Shown: piece after piece, positions 22,862 through 34,915 of the stretch
Layout: each line of letters opens with the position of its first letter
Position numbering within the stretch: the stretch's first letter is position 1
Source: Gnetum montanum
Taxonomy: Eukaryota > Streptophyta > Gnetopsida > Gnetales > Gnetaceae
Direction of reading: 5' to 3'
Assembly: GCA_015680685.1 (NCBI GenBank)
Contig: MNCI01020918.1
Coordinates: forward strand, 63,153-127,152
Length of the DNA: 64,000 nt
Position numbers and translations under genes: made by a program
Notes under the pieces: generated by a model
Databases searched by the model: none
Told to the model about the DNA's origin: nothing
What the model saw: only the letters and a program-made list of their open reading frames with translations

Positions 22862-24395
22862 TCATTTGGGGCCCTCAGTTCTTTTAATTTATTTTTTTAC
22901 ACATTTTTGTTTTACACGTTTTTGTTTTATATATTTTTGTTTCACACATTTTTTTTTACAAATTTCTTTAAATTTTTTTGTTTTATTTTACAACATCTTT
23001 ATACTTTTTCATTGTGTGTGTGTGTGTGTGTGTTATCCATCTTGTAAGTTTGTCATTTAATAAGTGTTCTTCATGATGGTATGAACTGTTTTCCTATTGA
23101 TTGCTAATGTTTGGTTTTTACCTTTAAGTTATGATGTTGATACTAAGGTATGTTTCTTTTGATATAGCATGCAATGAGTTCACTTCATCGATACATCCAC
23201 AACCTTCTATGATACCTCTCGGCTTGGAAATGTACAGTTCCTATCTAATAAGAACGATTAACGAATCAATGACTGGGCATTTCTCAAACTAAGGAATGAC
23301 TCAAGAATTGAAAAGGGTGTGAATTCAAGGGAACTTGGTGCATTTGTGTTGGCCATTCTCTTGGGTGCTTGGATGTTTTCTTCTTGGGTTTTCTTACTGT
23401 TTCGAAGTTACCCAATTATCAGGAAGTTGAGCAAATAATAATAACAAAGTCTTTGCATGGTGTGGTTCTCACGTATAAACACATAAAAAAACAGTAAGAA
23501 TTCAAAGCACACCCCTTAGATGAAATAATCATTTGGGCTACAAGCACTGGTTATGAAACTAAAATAAAAATGTTTCTTCTAACTAAGGCCCTTCTTGCTT
23601 CCCATTCTCTCCTCCTTGTTTCATTGGAATGGTGGTGGCTCTTCGGTGAAGGCATTCTTGTTACTTCAAGAGGATGGATTGGCCGAATGTATTAATGTGA
23701 AGTCACTGGATGTGGTTTGTTTGAGGCTGGACTTGGAATGGGATATGCTAAGTCACATTAATCATGAACTACACAAGGGGCTGTACACCACCTTGTTCTT
23801 GGGATTCCATTCCATTCTATTCTCTCCATCCTTCTCTCCATTTTTCACCTCATTTTTCATTGTATCATTAGTGTATATTTTGGTTAATGCATTGTTTTCT
23901 TTTTGGTAAATTCTTGCAGTTAAGACTTTAACTCTTGTTCCAAATGACATTCCCAAAGCCTATGGACTCTTTGAATGTGGGTTTGTTAGGGCATTAAGGG
24001 CATGAGCCTGCTTTGGGGAGGACCCACTGGCATTTCTATTTGGTGCACCAGTTAAATTCTTTCCCCTAACATTTTTGCAATCTATATTATTTTCTTCATC
24101 ATCTTGACATCCATTTCATCAATGTTATAGTTGTCTCTTTTTCTCCATATTTCTTGTTCTTTTTCTTTCTCCATTCTATCGCTACCAGAGGTTTGCTCTT
24201 AGTCATGGGGGTCCAGACCTAATTTTTTTTTATTTTCTCCTAACCCCTACACCTTCGGTAGTCACCACTATGATATCTCTAGATCCGTATCAGCCATACC
24301 ACAACTCAACCAATGGACCTTTCACCGAAGCAAGGTATCCACTACATTAAAATTCATTTACCCTTGCTAATATAAAGATTGTGTTGTGTGTGAAG
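22862..24395 (+). other. E2 pol-env noncoding spacer
   Basis: Homologous to the spacers of E1, E3, E4, E5 and E6. Includes a T-rich start, a (GT)n microsatellite (about 23013-23032), GAATTCAAAGCACACCCCTT near 23500 (shared with E3 and E4), the conserved GCCTGCTTTGGGGAGGACCC block near 24010, and an internal AGTCATGGGGG (24201-24210). It ends in GTTGTGTGTGAAG before ATGG at 24396. Short ORFs such as 23595-23909 are not conserved between copies and are not listed. Confidence 0.6.
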
Positions 24396-24740
24396 ATGGC
24401 AATCATACAACAACGGATTGGATCTAGAGGGAACACTTGGAATGGATCGGTGCTGAAGCAGCTATGCAAGGAGCAAGATTGATGGCGCGCTTACAGATGG
24501 ACAATGAAAGGTGCAATCTTGGTGTTGGTAGTAGTAAAAATTCTTTCTCTCTCTCTTTATCAACTACGAAATAAGGCCTAATGTCAAATGTATAAAGTTT
24601 TCAATCTTGTTGTCGTGAACACTAGTTTTGTCTTGTCTTGTAATATTGATCCATTCACATGTCATTCCATTAGTTCCATTTTGAGTCAATAATCCCATAC
24701 CATTCCAATATTTTGTAAGGAACTCGAGTACGAGTTTTTA
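24396..24740 (+). pseudogene. E2 truncated env-position ORF
   Basis: ATGGCAATCATACAACAACGG begins at the position of the env ATG, right after a 3' splice-site-like TTGCTAAT ... GTGTGAAG. The frame is short (about 29 codons) and lacks the MAPKR and SPLWPTL blocks of the E1 and E6 env-like ORF. Copies in E3 and E4 share nucleotide identity here, including an alternative frame CVVCEDGNHTTTDW. Env appears largely deleted in this subfamily. Confidence 0.35.
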
Positions 24741-24743
24741 TTC

Positions 24744-25536
24744 AATCATTGGGGTTTGATGGGACATGATATCGCATGGGCCGCAATATTGCGGTGCGTC
24801 GTCATATCTATAAATAAGAGGCAGCTCTCCCTTGTTTCTAATTATAGGCCTAGACTATAGTGAAACTCTGGTAGTTTGATCCCTCTAGAGATAGAATATT
24901 TTCCATGTGCCCACAGTAGGAGCTCCAAAGTGAACAGATCTTTATTTGAGCAAATATTGTACTTGGACACATGTTTGTGTGCGGCAATAAAGAAGAACTT
25001 CTTGGATAAACCTTGCAATGCATGGAATAGGCTAAATAGGATTTTATTAATTGTTATTTAATGTTTATCATTTAAATGCTTTATTAGTAGTTAAATATCT
25101 CTCAACCCTTCTCTCCTAGTTAAGTGCCTTAGTACGACTACTTTGAGCACGTGCGTTATGCTTAGTGATCACAGCAACGACTAGCGTTTGGTAACCAAGG
25201 TTGCATTGGTTCAGGGTGTGAATGGTAAGTGGGAAAAGATGTTGATGCTAGGTTAATTAAGGCCTAGTTAGTTATTTAAAGTTAGTTAATTAATCTCTTC
25301 AACTCTTCACCTTGTTAGCATAGGAGATAAAACCGAAAAGACATAAAAATCATATACCTAAAACTTACTTAACCATACAATCGTGACAAATACAAGTAAG
25401 TCTGGGAAGACAATGAATAATTAACCTTAAGTTTTCCATGAGGCATGTAGGCACTTAGTCTATGGAGTTTGACCAGATCGCGCGTGTAACACTTGTATTC
25501 GTATGGTTGAGTGTAGGGGTACCTCGCCACTCATCA
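24744..25536 (+). repeat. E2 polypurine tract and 3' LTR
   Basis: AATCATTGGGGTT (24744-24756) precedes TGATGGGACATG. The LTR runs 24757-25536 (780 bp). It has TCTATAAATAAGAGGC, an AATAAAG downstream, and the CGCCACTCATCA end, followed by attac. Confidence 0.9.
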
Positions 25537-26015
25537 ATTACCAAACGCTAGTCGTTATTGGGTTACCAAGTATTCCACGTATGCTTGAAGTGGTCATGCT
25601 AAGTGTACTAATTTATTGATAATTAAAAATTCTATAAAAGAAACATTGATTAACTAGTGAAAACATCAACAAGCATTAAATAACATTAAGTAATAATAAA
25701 TAACATTCAAAGTAATAATTGATCTATTTTGAATGTTGCAAGGTTTATCACAAAGTTCATTTTTATTTTATGATACAAAGTGTGCTTAGGTACACAATTC
25801 TCAAATAAAGATCCATTCACTTTATGACTCCTACTATGTGGGCAGTCAGAAATAATTCTAACTCTGGAAGAACTGTAAGAGTTTGGCTAAGGGAATTGAA
25901 AACTATCCCAAACCAAGTGCCTTTGTCTCTTATTTATAGACAATGAGATAGGCTCCGACATTGTGTGTCCGATATCATGGACCTGATATCATGACCCTTA
26001 TTTGATGACTCATCA
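25537..26015 (-). repeat. E3 3' LTR, proximal part (U3)
   Basis: Continues E3 after the E2 insertion: ATTACCAAACGCTAGTCGTT is the sequence seen uninterrupted in the E4 LTR at 38183. It holds the complement of TATAAATAAGAG (near 25932), GATATCATG-type words and the end GACTCATCA at 26015. Right of it (26016-26027) is TACCCCCACGACT, the complement of the polypurine tract. Confidence 0.85.
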
Positions 26016-26560
26016 TACCCCCACGACTGAATGAAAACTCATCCTCAAGTTCCTTACAAAATATTGGGAAGGTAAGATTATTAACTGAATAACAATTGAC
26101 AATGACAAGGAATGATAGACTCAAAGTGCTCGGTGAATAGATCGACAAATATATTACAACATTGGTGTTCATAACCATTGTGGTGAACACTGTACATAGG
26201 TGACATCCAAACCCTTATTTGACAATGTGAAGAGAGAGAGAAAAAAGGAAAATGAGGTGTGTTGGTGTCGATGTCAAGAATGTGCACAGTGTTATTCCTT
26301 GCATGAATGCTTGTGTTCCAGTCCATCCTGAATGCTCCCTCTTCTCCTAGTTCATTGTCCATGTGATCACCATTTGCACACACAACACACTCACGAATTA
26401 GCAAGGATAGATAAGGTATAATGCAGTTGATACCTTGCCTTGATATAGAGCACATTGGCTAGGTCGTGGGTATGGCAGACACTAGGTTAGAGGTTTGTGA
26501 CTAGCAACTAGCCAAGGTGTAGGGGTTCGATAAGTAATGAAATGGAAAAATCTGTGATAG
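26016..26560 (-). pseudogene. E3 env-position remnant
   Basis: On the minus strand, a CCTTGCTAATTC branch-like word and TGTGTGTGCAA precede ATGG (ATG at 26373-26371). The acceptor AG reads AA here, as in E1. The downstream 100-codon frame around CVVCANGDHMDNELGEEGAF is homologous only to the short E2 and E4 sequences, not to the E1/E6 env-like protein. I regard it as a deleted env locus. Confidence 0.35.
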
Positions 26561-27905
26561 GCCCCCAAGATTAAGAGCGAACCTCCAGTAGCAATAGGAT
26601 TGGAAACAAAAGAAAAGGAAGGTAAGAGGAATAAAAATGGTGAAGCCAATAAAAATGCATAAAGGGTTAGAGAAAAACAAGAAATAGATGTCATGGATGT
26701 GGTGAAACAAGAAATAGTTGATTGTAATAAATTTTGAAGGGAAAGAACTTAACAAATGCACCAAAAAGGAATGCCAATGGGTCCTCCCCAAAGTAGGCTT
26801 ATGCCCTTTTATGCTTTGACAAAATCACAAACCAAAGAGTCCGTAGGCTCTAGGAATGACATATGGTGAAAATAGTTAAGAACCTCACCCTCAAGATATT
26901 ACCAAAGAATAACAATGCATCAACCAAGATATAGACTAATCATAAAATAGGAAATGAGGTAGAATATAGGAAGAAATATGGCAAGAGAAGAGAGAATGAA
27001 ATAGAATCCCGAAATCAAGGTTATGTAAAGTTCCTTATGTATTATGTGGTTATAGTGACTTAATAAAATTCAGCCTAAATCAAGATCAAAACTAACCACA
27101 TCCAATGACCTCGCATTAATACACTTGACCATCCCATCCTCTTGAAGCAACAATAATGCTTTGACAGAGCAACCACCATCCCAAAAAGAGAAGAATAGAG
27201 AAGCAAGAAGTGAGAAAGGGCCTTAGTTAGAGGGAACCTTCAAGCATGAGTAACATTTCTTTCCAGTGTCATAACCAGTGTTTGTAGCCAATGTTTCTTT
27301 ATTATGTCTAAGGGGTGTGCTTTGAATTCCCACCAGGTTTTTTTAAATATGTGGGAACCACACCATGCAAAGACTTTATTTGATTTATTCAACTTCCTGA
27401 TCTTAGTTGATAGTTGAACAACGGAGAACCTCTGAAAAACATCCAAGTACCTAAGAGAGTAGGAAACACAAATGTGTTGAATCCCCTTGAAGTCACATTC
27501 TTTTCAATCCATTTGAATCTTTCGTTGGTTTGAAAAATACCAAGCCACCAATTCATTAATGGTTCTGATTAGAAAAAGGAACAATACATTTCCAAAACAA
27601 AGGGAGATCATAGAGTTGAATGGATGAATGTATGATGTGGACTCATTGCCTATTTTATCAAAATAAACCATATATTAGCATCCACATTAAAAATCAAAGA
27701 TAAAAACCAAACATTAGCAATCGACACCATTATAATACAATCCACCATCATGAGCACTTATTATATGACAAGTGAGAATAAATAAATAAAAATGCAACAA
27801 AGAAAGAAATAGCAAAAATGTCAATGATGGTGTAAAAAAAATAAGTAAAGATGAAAAATATGTAAAACAAAAAAGAAAAAAGGAACTAAGAGCTTAGAAT
27901 AAATA
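26561..27905 (-). other. E3 pol-env noncoding spacer
   Basis: Reverse-complement counterpart of the E2 spacer. Landmarks: the GGGTCCTCCCCAAAGTAGGC block (26779 onward), TCTAAGGGGTGTGCTTTGAA near 27307, and purine motifs at 26561 and 27920-27934 (complement of AGTTGTGGGGGAGATGGCC). No conserved ORF. Confidence 0.6.
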
Positions 27906-29357
27906 GCATTGGTGGCCATCTCCCCCACAACTGAGTTGGAAGGAGGAGATCTGAAATAATGAGTAGGGCTATCCATTAATAGAGGTAGTACTAGAACTGG
28001 TCATTTTGGGTTCATGGAAGGGTTTGGTTTTCTAGATGTTGACCAATAATTTTTTATTTGGGCTTCTAGGTTTATAGATCATCATGGCCCCTGAAGGAAA
28101 AGTTTCATAAATGATATAAATTCATTTTCACAACATTTGAAATTTAGTTCATTGTGGAACATGTGCAAGATTCTAATAAAGAACATTATCTCCTATTTGG
28201 TATTTGACTTTTCTAATTCTTAGGTCATGACATTGTTTGTTGAAGGCCTTGTGTAGTTCATTGGATGATAGGATAGCTAATCGGTTTTCATCTAGCAAGT
28301 TAAGGTTCATTAACCATTCTTTCTATGCTAGATTGAGGTCAAGGTTAAGGTCACATGTTGTAGATAGTGTACGGAGCTCATCTTAGATAAGAAGTGTTGG
28401 AAGTTTACCGTACACTAACTCATAGGGAGAATAGCGTATAGGGAGTTTTCATGTGGAGTGGTAAGCCCAAAGAGCATCGTTCAGTTTGGTGCTCTAGTCT
28501 CACCTATATTTGCTAATAGTTCATGTCAAAATTCTTGTGATTTCCCTATTGGTGACTTCAACTTGACCATTCACTTAAGGATGATATGGTGTAGTTAGTT
28601 TATGCTCAACTCCAAAGCATTGCATCAGCTTCTAAAACTTTTCACCTCTAAAATGTGTACCATTATCAAAAATAAGTGCATGAGGTATGCCAAACCTATT
28701 TATGATTTGTTGTTGAACAAATCATGCAGCGGTAGATGATGTACAATCGATAACTATAGCTGCTTCTACTAATTTTATAAAGTAATCAACAACAACAAAA
28801 ATGTATGCTTTTTCATTGGACATTGGTATAATAGGCCCCATGAAATCAATACCCCATATGTTGAAGGGTTCTAAGGGTTGAATCCATTGTTATGGATCCT
28901 TCATTCAAGTAGTCATTCCCCCATTGCATTGGTAGTGCTCAAAAGATTGGGCAAAATGATGGGCATCCTAAAATAATGTAGACCAATAATATTCTACAAG
29001 CAAAATTTTAATGTCTATTCATCTCCCAGCATAATGACCCCCACAAGGACCCTCATGAACATCTTGGAGAACTCGCAATTAATCTATGTCGAGAACATAC
29101 CATTAGACCAAGCCATCAGAACACACCTTGTAAAGGTGTCCATTGATTTCCATGAAATGTTTGACTCGGTGGAGAAACTGTTGTTTCTTTTTAACATCCA
29201 ATCCTTGTGGTGTTTCTTGTGTTAGAAGATAAGTAAGAATGCTACTAAACCACTTTTTATCTATGGGTGATTGACTATTTATTACACCTACAAAGAGGAG
29301 TTCATCGGGAAAATGATCAATAATTGGGTATTCATCCTCTTTGTTGTCCCATTGCAA
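27906..29357 (-). pseudogene. pol: E3 integrase (decayed)
   Basis: Reading from 29357 leftward: the RNase H-integrase linker (YPIIDHFPDELLFVGV, 29330 onward; LHRVKHFMEINGHLYKVC), then the zinc-binding and core regions. The core carries recognisable complements of PYHP-like, NGQVE-like and DALWAYH-like segments around 28640-28450, and the C-terminal strand region runs to about 27960. It ends in the purine-rich GTGGGGGAGATGGCCACC at 27934-27917. Numerous stops; inactive. Confidence 0.8.
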
Positions 29358-30650
29358 CTAAGATAAATGATAGGCAACAACATTCTTGGTGCCTTTACGA
29401 TTGACCATCATAAGATTGAACTCTTGTAGGATCACAAGCCATCGTATGATGCGAGGGCTCACCGTTGGTTTATTCATAAGGAACCAAATTGCACTATGAT
29501 CTATGTGTACAAATACCTTATAACCTAATACATAGTGCTTAAATTTTTCTAGTGCAAACACCATAGCCATTAACTCTTTTTCTATGGTGATGTAGTTAAG
29601 TTGTGCACTAGCAATACTTCAACTCTCATAGTGAATGTAATAGGGATGTTTTTGGTCATCTAACTATGTAAGTACAGCTCCTAAAACAAAATTGGACACG
29701 TCAGTCATTATATGGAATGGTTTGGACCAATCAAGAGCTTGTAGAATGGGTGTTTCTATGAGCTTCTACTTCAAGGTTTGAAATGATAATTCACATTCTT
29801 TGGTACATTCAAAGGGTATGTCCTTTTTTGTTAGTTTTACCAATGGTTTTGCAACCTTCAAAAATTTCTCTATGAATCGTCTATAATAGCTAGTATGTCC
29901 AAGGAATGATCAGACATCTTTTATAGTTACCGGTTGACTAGTGATTCCTTGGATGACTTTAATTTTCTTTGGATCTACCTCTATCCCTATTTGTGAAATT
30001 TTATGCCCTAATACAACATCCTCTTGGACCATTTAATGGCTTTGCTGCCAATTGAGCTTTAGGTTGGTTTCAACACATCATTTTAATACTTGCTCTAATC
30101 AATCCAATTCTTGTTCAAAGTTTGCTCTATAGGTGGAGAAATTGTCCATGAAAACCTCCACACCATTTCCTATTTGCTATTGAAATATATTAAGAACCAA
30201 ATGTTGAAACATTGCCAGAGCATTACACAAGCCAAATGGCATCTTTCTATATGCAAATGTCCCCCAAGGACTCATGAATGTAGTTTTGGCTTAGTCTTCT
30301 AGTGCTATTTGGATTTGATTGTACCCACTGTGCCCATCCAAAAAACTATAATAAAAATGCCTTGCAATGGTATCTAAAACTTGGTCAAAAAATGGAAATG
30401 GTAAATGGTCTTTAATTGTTGCCATGTTTAATAGCTTGAAATCTATACACATCCTCCATTTACCACCTTTTTTTAGCAAAATGACTAATGGACTAACCCA
30501 TTCACTATCAGCAATGGGGTAGATGAACCTAATCTTCAGAAGTTATTCAATCTCTTCCTTAACTACCTACTTAAGCTTTGGATTTAGTCATCTCTGTGAT
30601 TGTCATTGAGGCTTCATAGAGGAATCAGTGTAAATTCTATGTTGGCATAT
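29358..30650 (-). pseudogene. pol: E3 reverse transcriptase and RNase H (decayed)
   Basis: RT motifs on the minus strand: LKKGGKWRMCIDFKLLN, then KDHLPFPFFDQVLDTI and FYYSFLDGHSGYNQI (30479-30291), followed by the MPFGLCNA region and VFMDNFST near 30150. The second catalytic Asp of FMDD is Asn, so the polymerase would be dead even without the stops. RNase H follows (29900-29358), including AMVFALEKFKHYVLGYKVF, DHSAIWFLMNKPTVSPRI and the terminal KNVVAYHLS. Family: Athila-type gypsy. Confidence 0.9.
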
Positions 30651-31560
30651 CCTAGGATCTATTCTAGTTAATTTGAGATATGATCAATCAAAGGCTTTTT
30701 ACCATTTTTTTACCAATTTTAGTTGTCTTCCTTTTTGTTGAGGAGTGATCTTAGCATTAATGATTACCAATTTTCCATTCTTGAGAAATGTATACTCCAT
30801 ATCGATGGGCAAAGGTTTTAATTCAAGGGGCTCTTACTTAAACTCGTCAGGAATTTCCAACTTCCCCTAGTTGATATTTTTAGTGTCAGTACTTAGAAGT
30901 TGGCAATGGACTTGCTCTAATGTATCTATGCTATTGATATAGGCACAAGTCAAGCTCTCAGTTGGTTCCATGCATAAAGTTGAATTGCTCTCTAGGTCAG
31001 TTGTCAAACACTTGGTGCCTTCCTATCTTGTGACTATTGCATATAGGCATCATTGTATGTCAGTTACTTGTGCACACTAGTTGCATGCAAGCAATGATAA
31101 GCATTGTACAAACTAGGACCTCTACACATAGTTGCACACTATATCACTGTATGCGATGCATGGAACTTTCTTCTTCTTGATCTTTTCAAACATATTATCT
31201 TTTGATATTTCTAGGGAAAGATCACGTATTTCTAGGCATGCATCAATAATACTTAGCCATGCTCTCTCCATTATGATTGGGAAGTCCCCCTTACAGTTGT
31301 TAACTTGAATCACTAGGAAATTGGCTGGATACAAATCATCCACAAATAGTAGTAACAATATCCTCCACTAGTCCCAATGGAACAGTGATGGATTGGTCAG
31401 CCAACTCTAAAAAAATGTTACTCTTTTTTTAGCGAAGGTAGGTTCCAGGCTTTATAAATTTCTTGGGAGATTAAATTAACACCAGAACCCAAATCCAAAA
31501 GAGCTTTTCAAGGCTCATTTCCAGAAATTTGCAAATAGATAAGAGGACTTCTAGGATCAG
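30651..31560 (-). pseudogene. E3 protease and pol linker (decayed)
   Basis: From 31560 leftward: a segment complementary to the protease active-site region. At 31500-31480 the sequence reads KALLDLGSGVNL-like, with the second position of the D-S/T-G triad apparently Leu. Then YPANFLVIQVNNCKGDFPII and MERAWLSI (31340-31250) give the LGRPFL-equivalent, and DLSLEIS follows. The linker up to RT shares its order with E2. Stops present. Confidence 0.7.
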
Positions 31561-31639
31561 AGAATTTCCTAGGAAGATGGCCAGCTTTGATCCAATCGGT
31601 GATGGTGTGAGTCAACATAACAATGCACATTGGGTATGA

Positions 31640-34154
31640 TTTTTTTTAAAGAAGTTTCAAAGATTCTAATGATGATGGGGCACTTGGATGATTAGCTGCT
31701 TGTGGTTGTAAGGACTTGGTTGGACTATTAGTTCTAAAGAAAGGTCTCTTCTTTGATCAGTTGTTTGAACCAATAGTAGGTTAAAAATTGATAGCCCTTG
31801 TAGCGTTATGTTGCTACAGCTAGGTAGGAAGCTCGCCTTGCATAGTTGGAGTAGGTGGTAATGGAGCTGAGGGTGGAAGAGATATAGAAAAATAAGAAGG
31901 ATAATTTGTATGTGGAGCATTACCCCTAAAATAAAAAGTTCTATAGTGCTCTAGGGTTTGGTAGTAAGGCTAAAGAGCAACGTAACTAGTAGTGTCACAT
32001 GGAGAGATCATTTGTTGCATGTAATATCCATATGGGTCAAGTTGATGGTAAGGGTATTTTTGTTGTGGTGGTGGCATTCCCCATGATTGTGGGTGTTGCC
32101 ATTATTGATATTTTTCATTCGGTTGTGGTGGAGCTCCACTTAGATAATATGTCAGGGGTTGGTGGAACTGCCTTGGGTTACCTTAAGGATAAGGTAACCT
32201 TCTAGGTTTTTTTCATCTATTTAATTGTGGATTGAATGCATACATCCAAGACTCTTGTAGATGTCACACTACTGGACAACATCCCTTAGGATGGTCATAT
32301 TGGTAAATTTCACATTTACCATCATTGTCTATGTCTAAATCCACAACCTCTTCAATGATAGAAACCTTTCCCTTACCTTGTTATGTGCATATTCAGCTTC
32401 TTTCTTTTTTCTTCTCTCCCAGTTACTACTTTGTTCTCTAGACTCTTCTATTATTTTCAAGATAGTTTGAAATTTTTCATCTTGGAAATTCCACATTTCA
32501 TCTACCTTTTTTGATACTTATGGTGCAAATTTTTGAATGGGAAAAGTCCTTTTATTCACCATCTCTTCAAGTGGTGAATCTTCTTCATTTTTGCATAATC
32601 TAATTTCCTTCTTTCGGAGGGAAGGATCTCTGTTGTACTCCTCCACACTTTCTCTTTTCCTAAACTCACCTTCCTCCTTGGCAACTTGCTCCAACAATCT
32701 TTGTATTTGGTGGGCTCTAAGCTTAGATAACCTTCCTTGGACATATGTCCCAAGGGTTCTTCGTTTTTCGTACCTAATCCCATCTATGAGATGGTGTAGT
32801 TGTTCCCTTTACGAGTAACCATGGCCAGGATAACAATGTAATAATGTATAATATCAGCTCATGGTAGCATCCAAGGGTTCGTATTCTCCTTATTTCCATC
32901 CTTGGATTTTTCTTATGTAGGTTGGACACTCAGGAGGACATTTGATACTTATCGTTGAATAAATCCAACATGGTACTCCATCGACGAATGGATTATGGTT
33001 CTAAGGACCGATACCAGATTTCTGCTTCCTTGATTAGTTTCCGTGGGAATAACTTTAATTTGTACCACTCATTTTCTATATTTTTCAAGGCACATACATC
33101 ATAGAATGCTTGTAAATGATTTTTAGGATTAGCGTTGTATCCCCATTCAAATCATGGGATGTTGTTCATGTCTAGTCTTTTGATCCTACTATCTTTTTGG
33201 TGTCTTGTTGGGATCCTAACAACCTCTGTTATATCTAGCATACTTTGGGTGGCAAGTAGGGATTCATCATGATCCTACTATCTATGGAATCTATGATGCC
33301 TACACTATTCCCTACTCTCCCTTATTTCGTGATGTGTTCCTTTGGAATGCCCTCACCCCCTTTCTTTATTTTTCTATCGATGATTTTTATCTCACCTACC
33401 CTTATCCTCATGGTCTCATCTTTTGCGATTGTGATCAGATCCCAAAGAAGAGGGAAAAGAAGATGATGAAGGTGAAGAGGAAGGAGGACTGGCATCGTGA
33501 TGGTGCCTATCACTTTCTCTTCGGTGGTCGTGGCCTCGATCATGGTTACGATCGTCATGTCCATATTTGTCATGCTTTTGTGTTCCTTTTTCAGATCCTT
33601 TTTGTCCATTGGTACCAAAACCTGGGTTATCAATAGTTGAATGAAGGTTTTGAAATCTAACTCCTTGACCGAAGTTAAAGAGAGGAACATTTTTTTGTGG
33701 AGAACCTCCCAAGACAGGTTCACCACTATCATTTTCACTTAGGACATATAGAAAATCCTAAGAAAACTTCCCCTTTATGGATTTGTAATGTCTCTCCTAT
33801 TGTAGATTCCTTTGACATTATACTTTCATGGATCAATACTCTCTCTCTCAAATCATGTTCATGCATAATGTACTCTAACTATAAGTGTTGCATACCAATT
33901 TGTGTGAGAGCACAAAGAAGCATGCTTGGGATTGATTGATCAGGCAATAATACTATATTACCTTCTAAATCATGCCCCCACATTTGTTCATCCTAGTGGA
34001 GGATAAAGGTAAAATATGGTTTATACTCATCAAGATGAGTGTATACCACATGAAACTATTGGGGTACTGGCAATTCATCATGTGCACCCAGCCTCCAATT
34101 ATTCATGGTGTTGGACCTAGTCAGTGAAGCACTCTCATAAGAAGAAGTAGACAT
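31640..34154 (-). pseudogene. gag: E3 gag (decayed)
   Basis: ATG at 34154 gives MSTSSYESASLTR, then HVVYTHLDEY and NIVLLPDQS, matching the E2 N-terminus. Further in are the NVPLFNFGQGVRFQNLHSTI region, an Asp/His/Arg/Ser-rich linker (33712-33416), the capsid core (complement of 33180-32930), a helical part (32783-32556), a zinc-knuckle-like C-E-I-Y-Q-Y-D-H-P-K-G-C-C-P (about 32330-32280, second Cys to Tyr), and a Pro/Gln-rich tail to about 31640. The plus-strand ORFs over 32537-33939 are antisense shadows. Confidence 0.8.
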
Positions 34155-34211
34155 GATTAATTATTCAGTGTGAAATACCCTTTTTTTGTGATTGTAGAAT
34201 AGAAAATTCTA

Positions 34212-34584
34212 NGTAAATGTTAAAGTTAAGGTTACATAAAATCAATTAGTTAATTGAATCTTTCATTTCACACATTTAAGAGACTAGGATTAAAAATATA
34301 AAAAGAGATATAAAAATCATATACCTCAAGTTTACTTAACCATACACTTAGACCTTACAAGTAAACTTGGGAAGACAACGATTGCATATCTCATATAGGT
34401 TCTGTGTTGGTGCATAAGCGCTTAATCCTTGGAGTTCAACCGGATCATGTGTGAATGCTCATATTCATATGGTTGGGTGTAGGGTACCTTACCGCTCATC
34501 ATTGGCACCATTGCCAAGGATTTTTTTATTTGTGCACTAGTTAGAACTTAAGAAATCCTTCTATCATTGGAACGAACCCTTAGN
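34212..34584 (+). other. Inverted segment bounded by single Ns (probable assembly flip)
   Basis: N at 34212 and N at 34584 enclose 371 bp that read in plus orientation, while all E3 sequence around reads minus. The segment contains the LTR 3' end (GGTACCTTACCGCTCATCA), the tRNA-Asp PBS (TTGGCACCATTGCCAAGGA, about 34505-34523) and 5' leader. When reverse-complemented it restores the expected E3 order: leader, PBS, then LTR. About 280 bp of LTR is still missing at the right N. Confidence 0.8.
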
Positions 34585-34915
34585 ATCTATTCTAAATGTT
34601 GCAAGGTTTATCACAAAGTTCATTTTTATTTCCAAACACAAAGTGTGCTCAGGTACACAATACTCAAATAAAGATCCATTTACTTTATGACTCCTACTAT
34701 GGGCACTCAAAAATAATTATAACTCTAGAATGGAAGAACTACAAGAGTTTGGCTAAGGAAATTTAAAACTATCCCAAACCAAGTGCCTCCATCTCTTATT
34801 TATAGACAAGGAGATAGGCTCCAACATCATGTGTCCAATATTGCTTGGCAGGATCCGATAGCACGGACTTGATATCATGGACCCGATATCGCTACCCTTA
34901 TTTGATGACTCATCA
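34585..34915 (-). repeat. E3 5' LTR, U3/R part
   Basis: Complement of the U3 side of the LTR: ATGTTGCAAGGTTTATCAC, CAAATAAAGATCCATT, CTTATTTATAGAC (TATA box complement), the GATATCATGG / CCCGATATCGC words, and the end GACTCATCA at 34915 followed by tccac. It closely parallels 25722-26015 in the 3' LTR. Confidence 0.85.

Larger units (their letters stand above)
18496..25536 (+). mobile_element. E2: Athila-like element with RT-integrase deleted, nested in E3
   Basis: LTRs at 18496-19353 and 24757-25536 are flanked by a perfect 5-bp duplication attac (18491-18495 and 25537-25541). A tRNA-Asp PBS follows the 5' LTR and a purine tract precedes the 3' LTR. Gag and protease are recognisable and share one frame for most of their length. 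The sequence then jumps near 22797 from the linker before RT to the last bases of pol (compare E3 27940-27970), so RT, RNase H and integrase are missing. Total length is 7.04 kb. It can only have moved, if it moved in this form, with enzymes from other copies. Confidence 0.92.
18136..34915 (-). mobile_element. E3: full-structure Athila-like element, minus strand
   Basis: The left end TGATGAGTGG (18136) and right end GACTCATCA (34915) are the reverse complements of the LTR termini. Flanks are tccat at left and tccac at right, a 4-of-5 match to a target duplication. Reading leftward from 34915: 5' LTR, tRNA-Asp PBS (inside an inverted assembly piece), gag, protease, RT/RNase H, integrase, spacer, env remnant, polypurine tract (26016-26027) and 3' LTR. 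The 3' LTR is split by E2 (18496-25536). Without E2 the element is about 9.7 kb. Stops and frameshifts throughout make it inactive. Confidence 0.88.

Noticed and set aside
23013-23032. (GT)n tract as a functional regulatory site
   Set aside because: Ordinary microsatellite in the E2 spacer; other copies lack it.
23595-23909. 104-codon ORF in the E2 spacer
   Set aside because: Counterparts in E3 and E4 are not open in this frame; the region is conserved as noncoding.
32537-33939. Several plus-strand ORFs of 65-100 codons
   Set aside because: Antisense to the minus-strand E3 gag, whose protein sequence is conserved in E2, E5 and E6.
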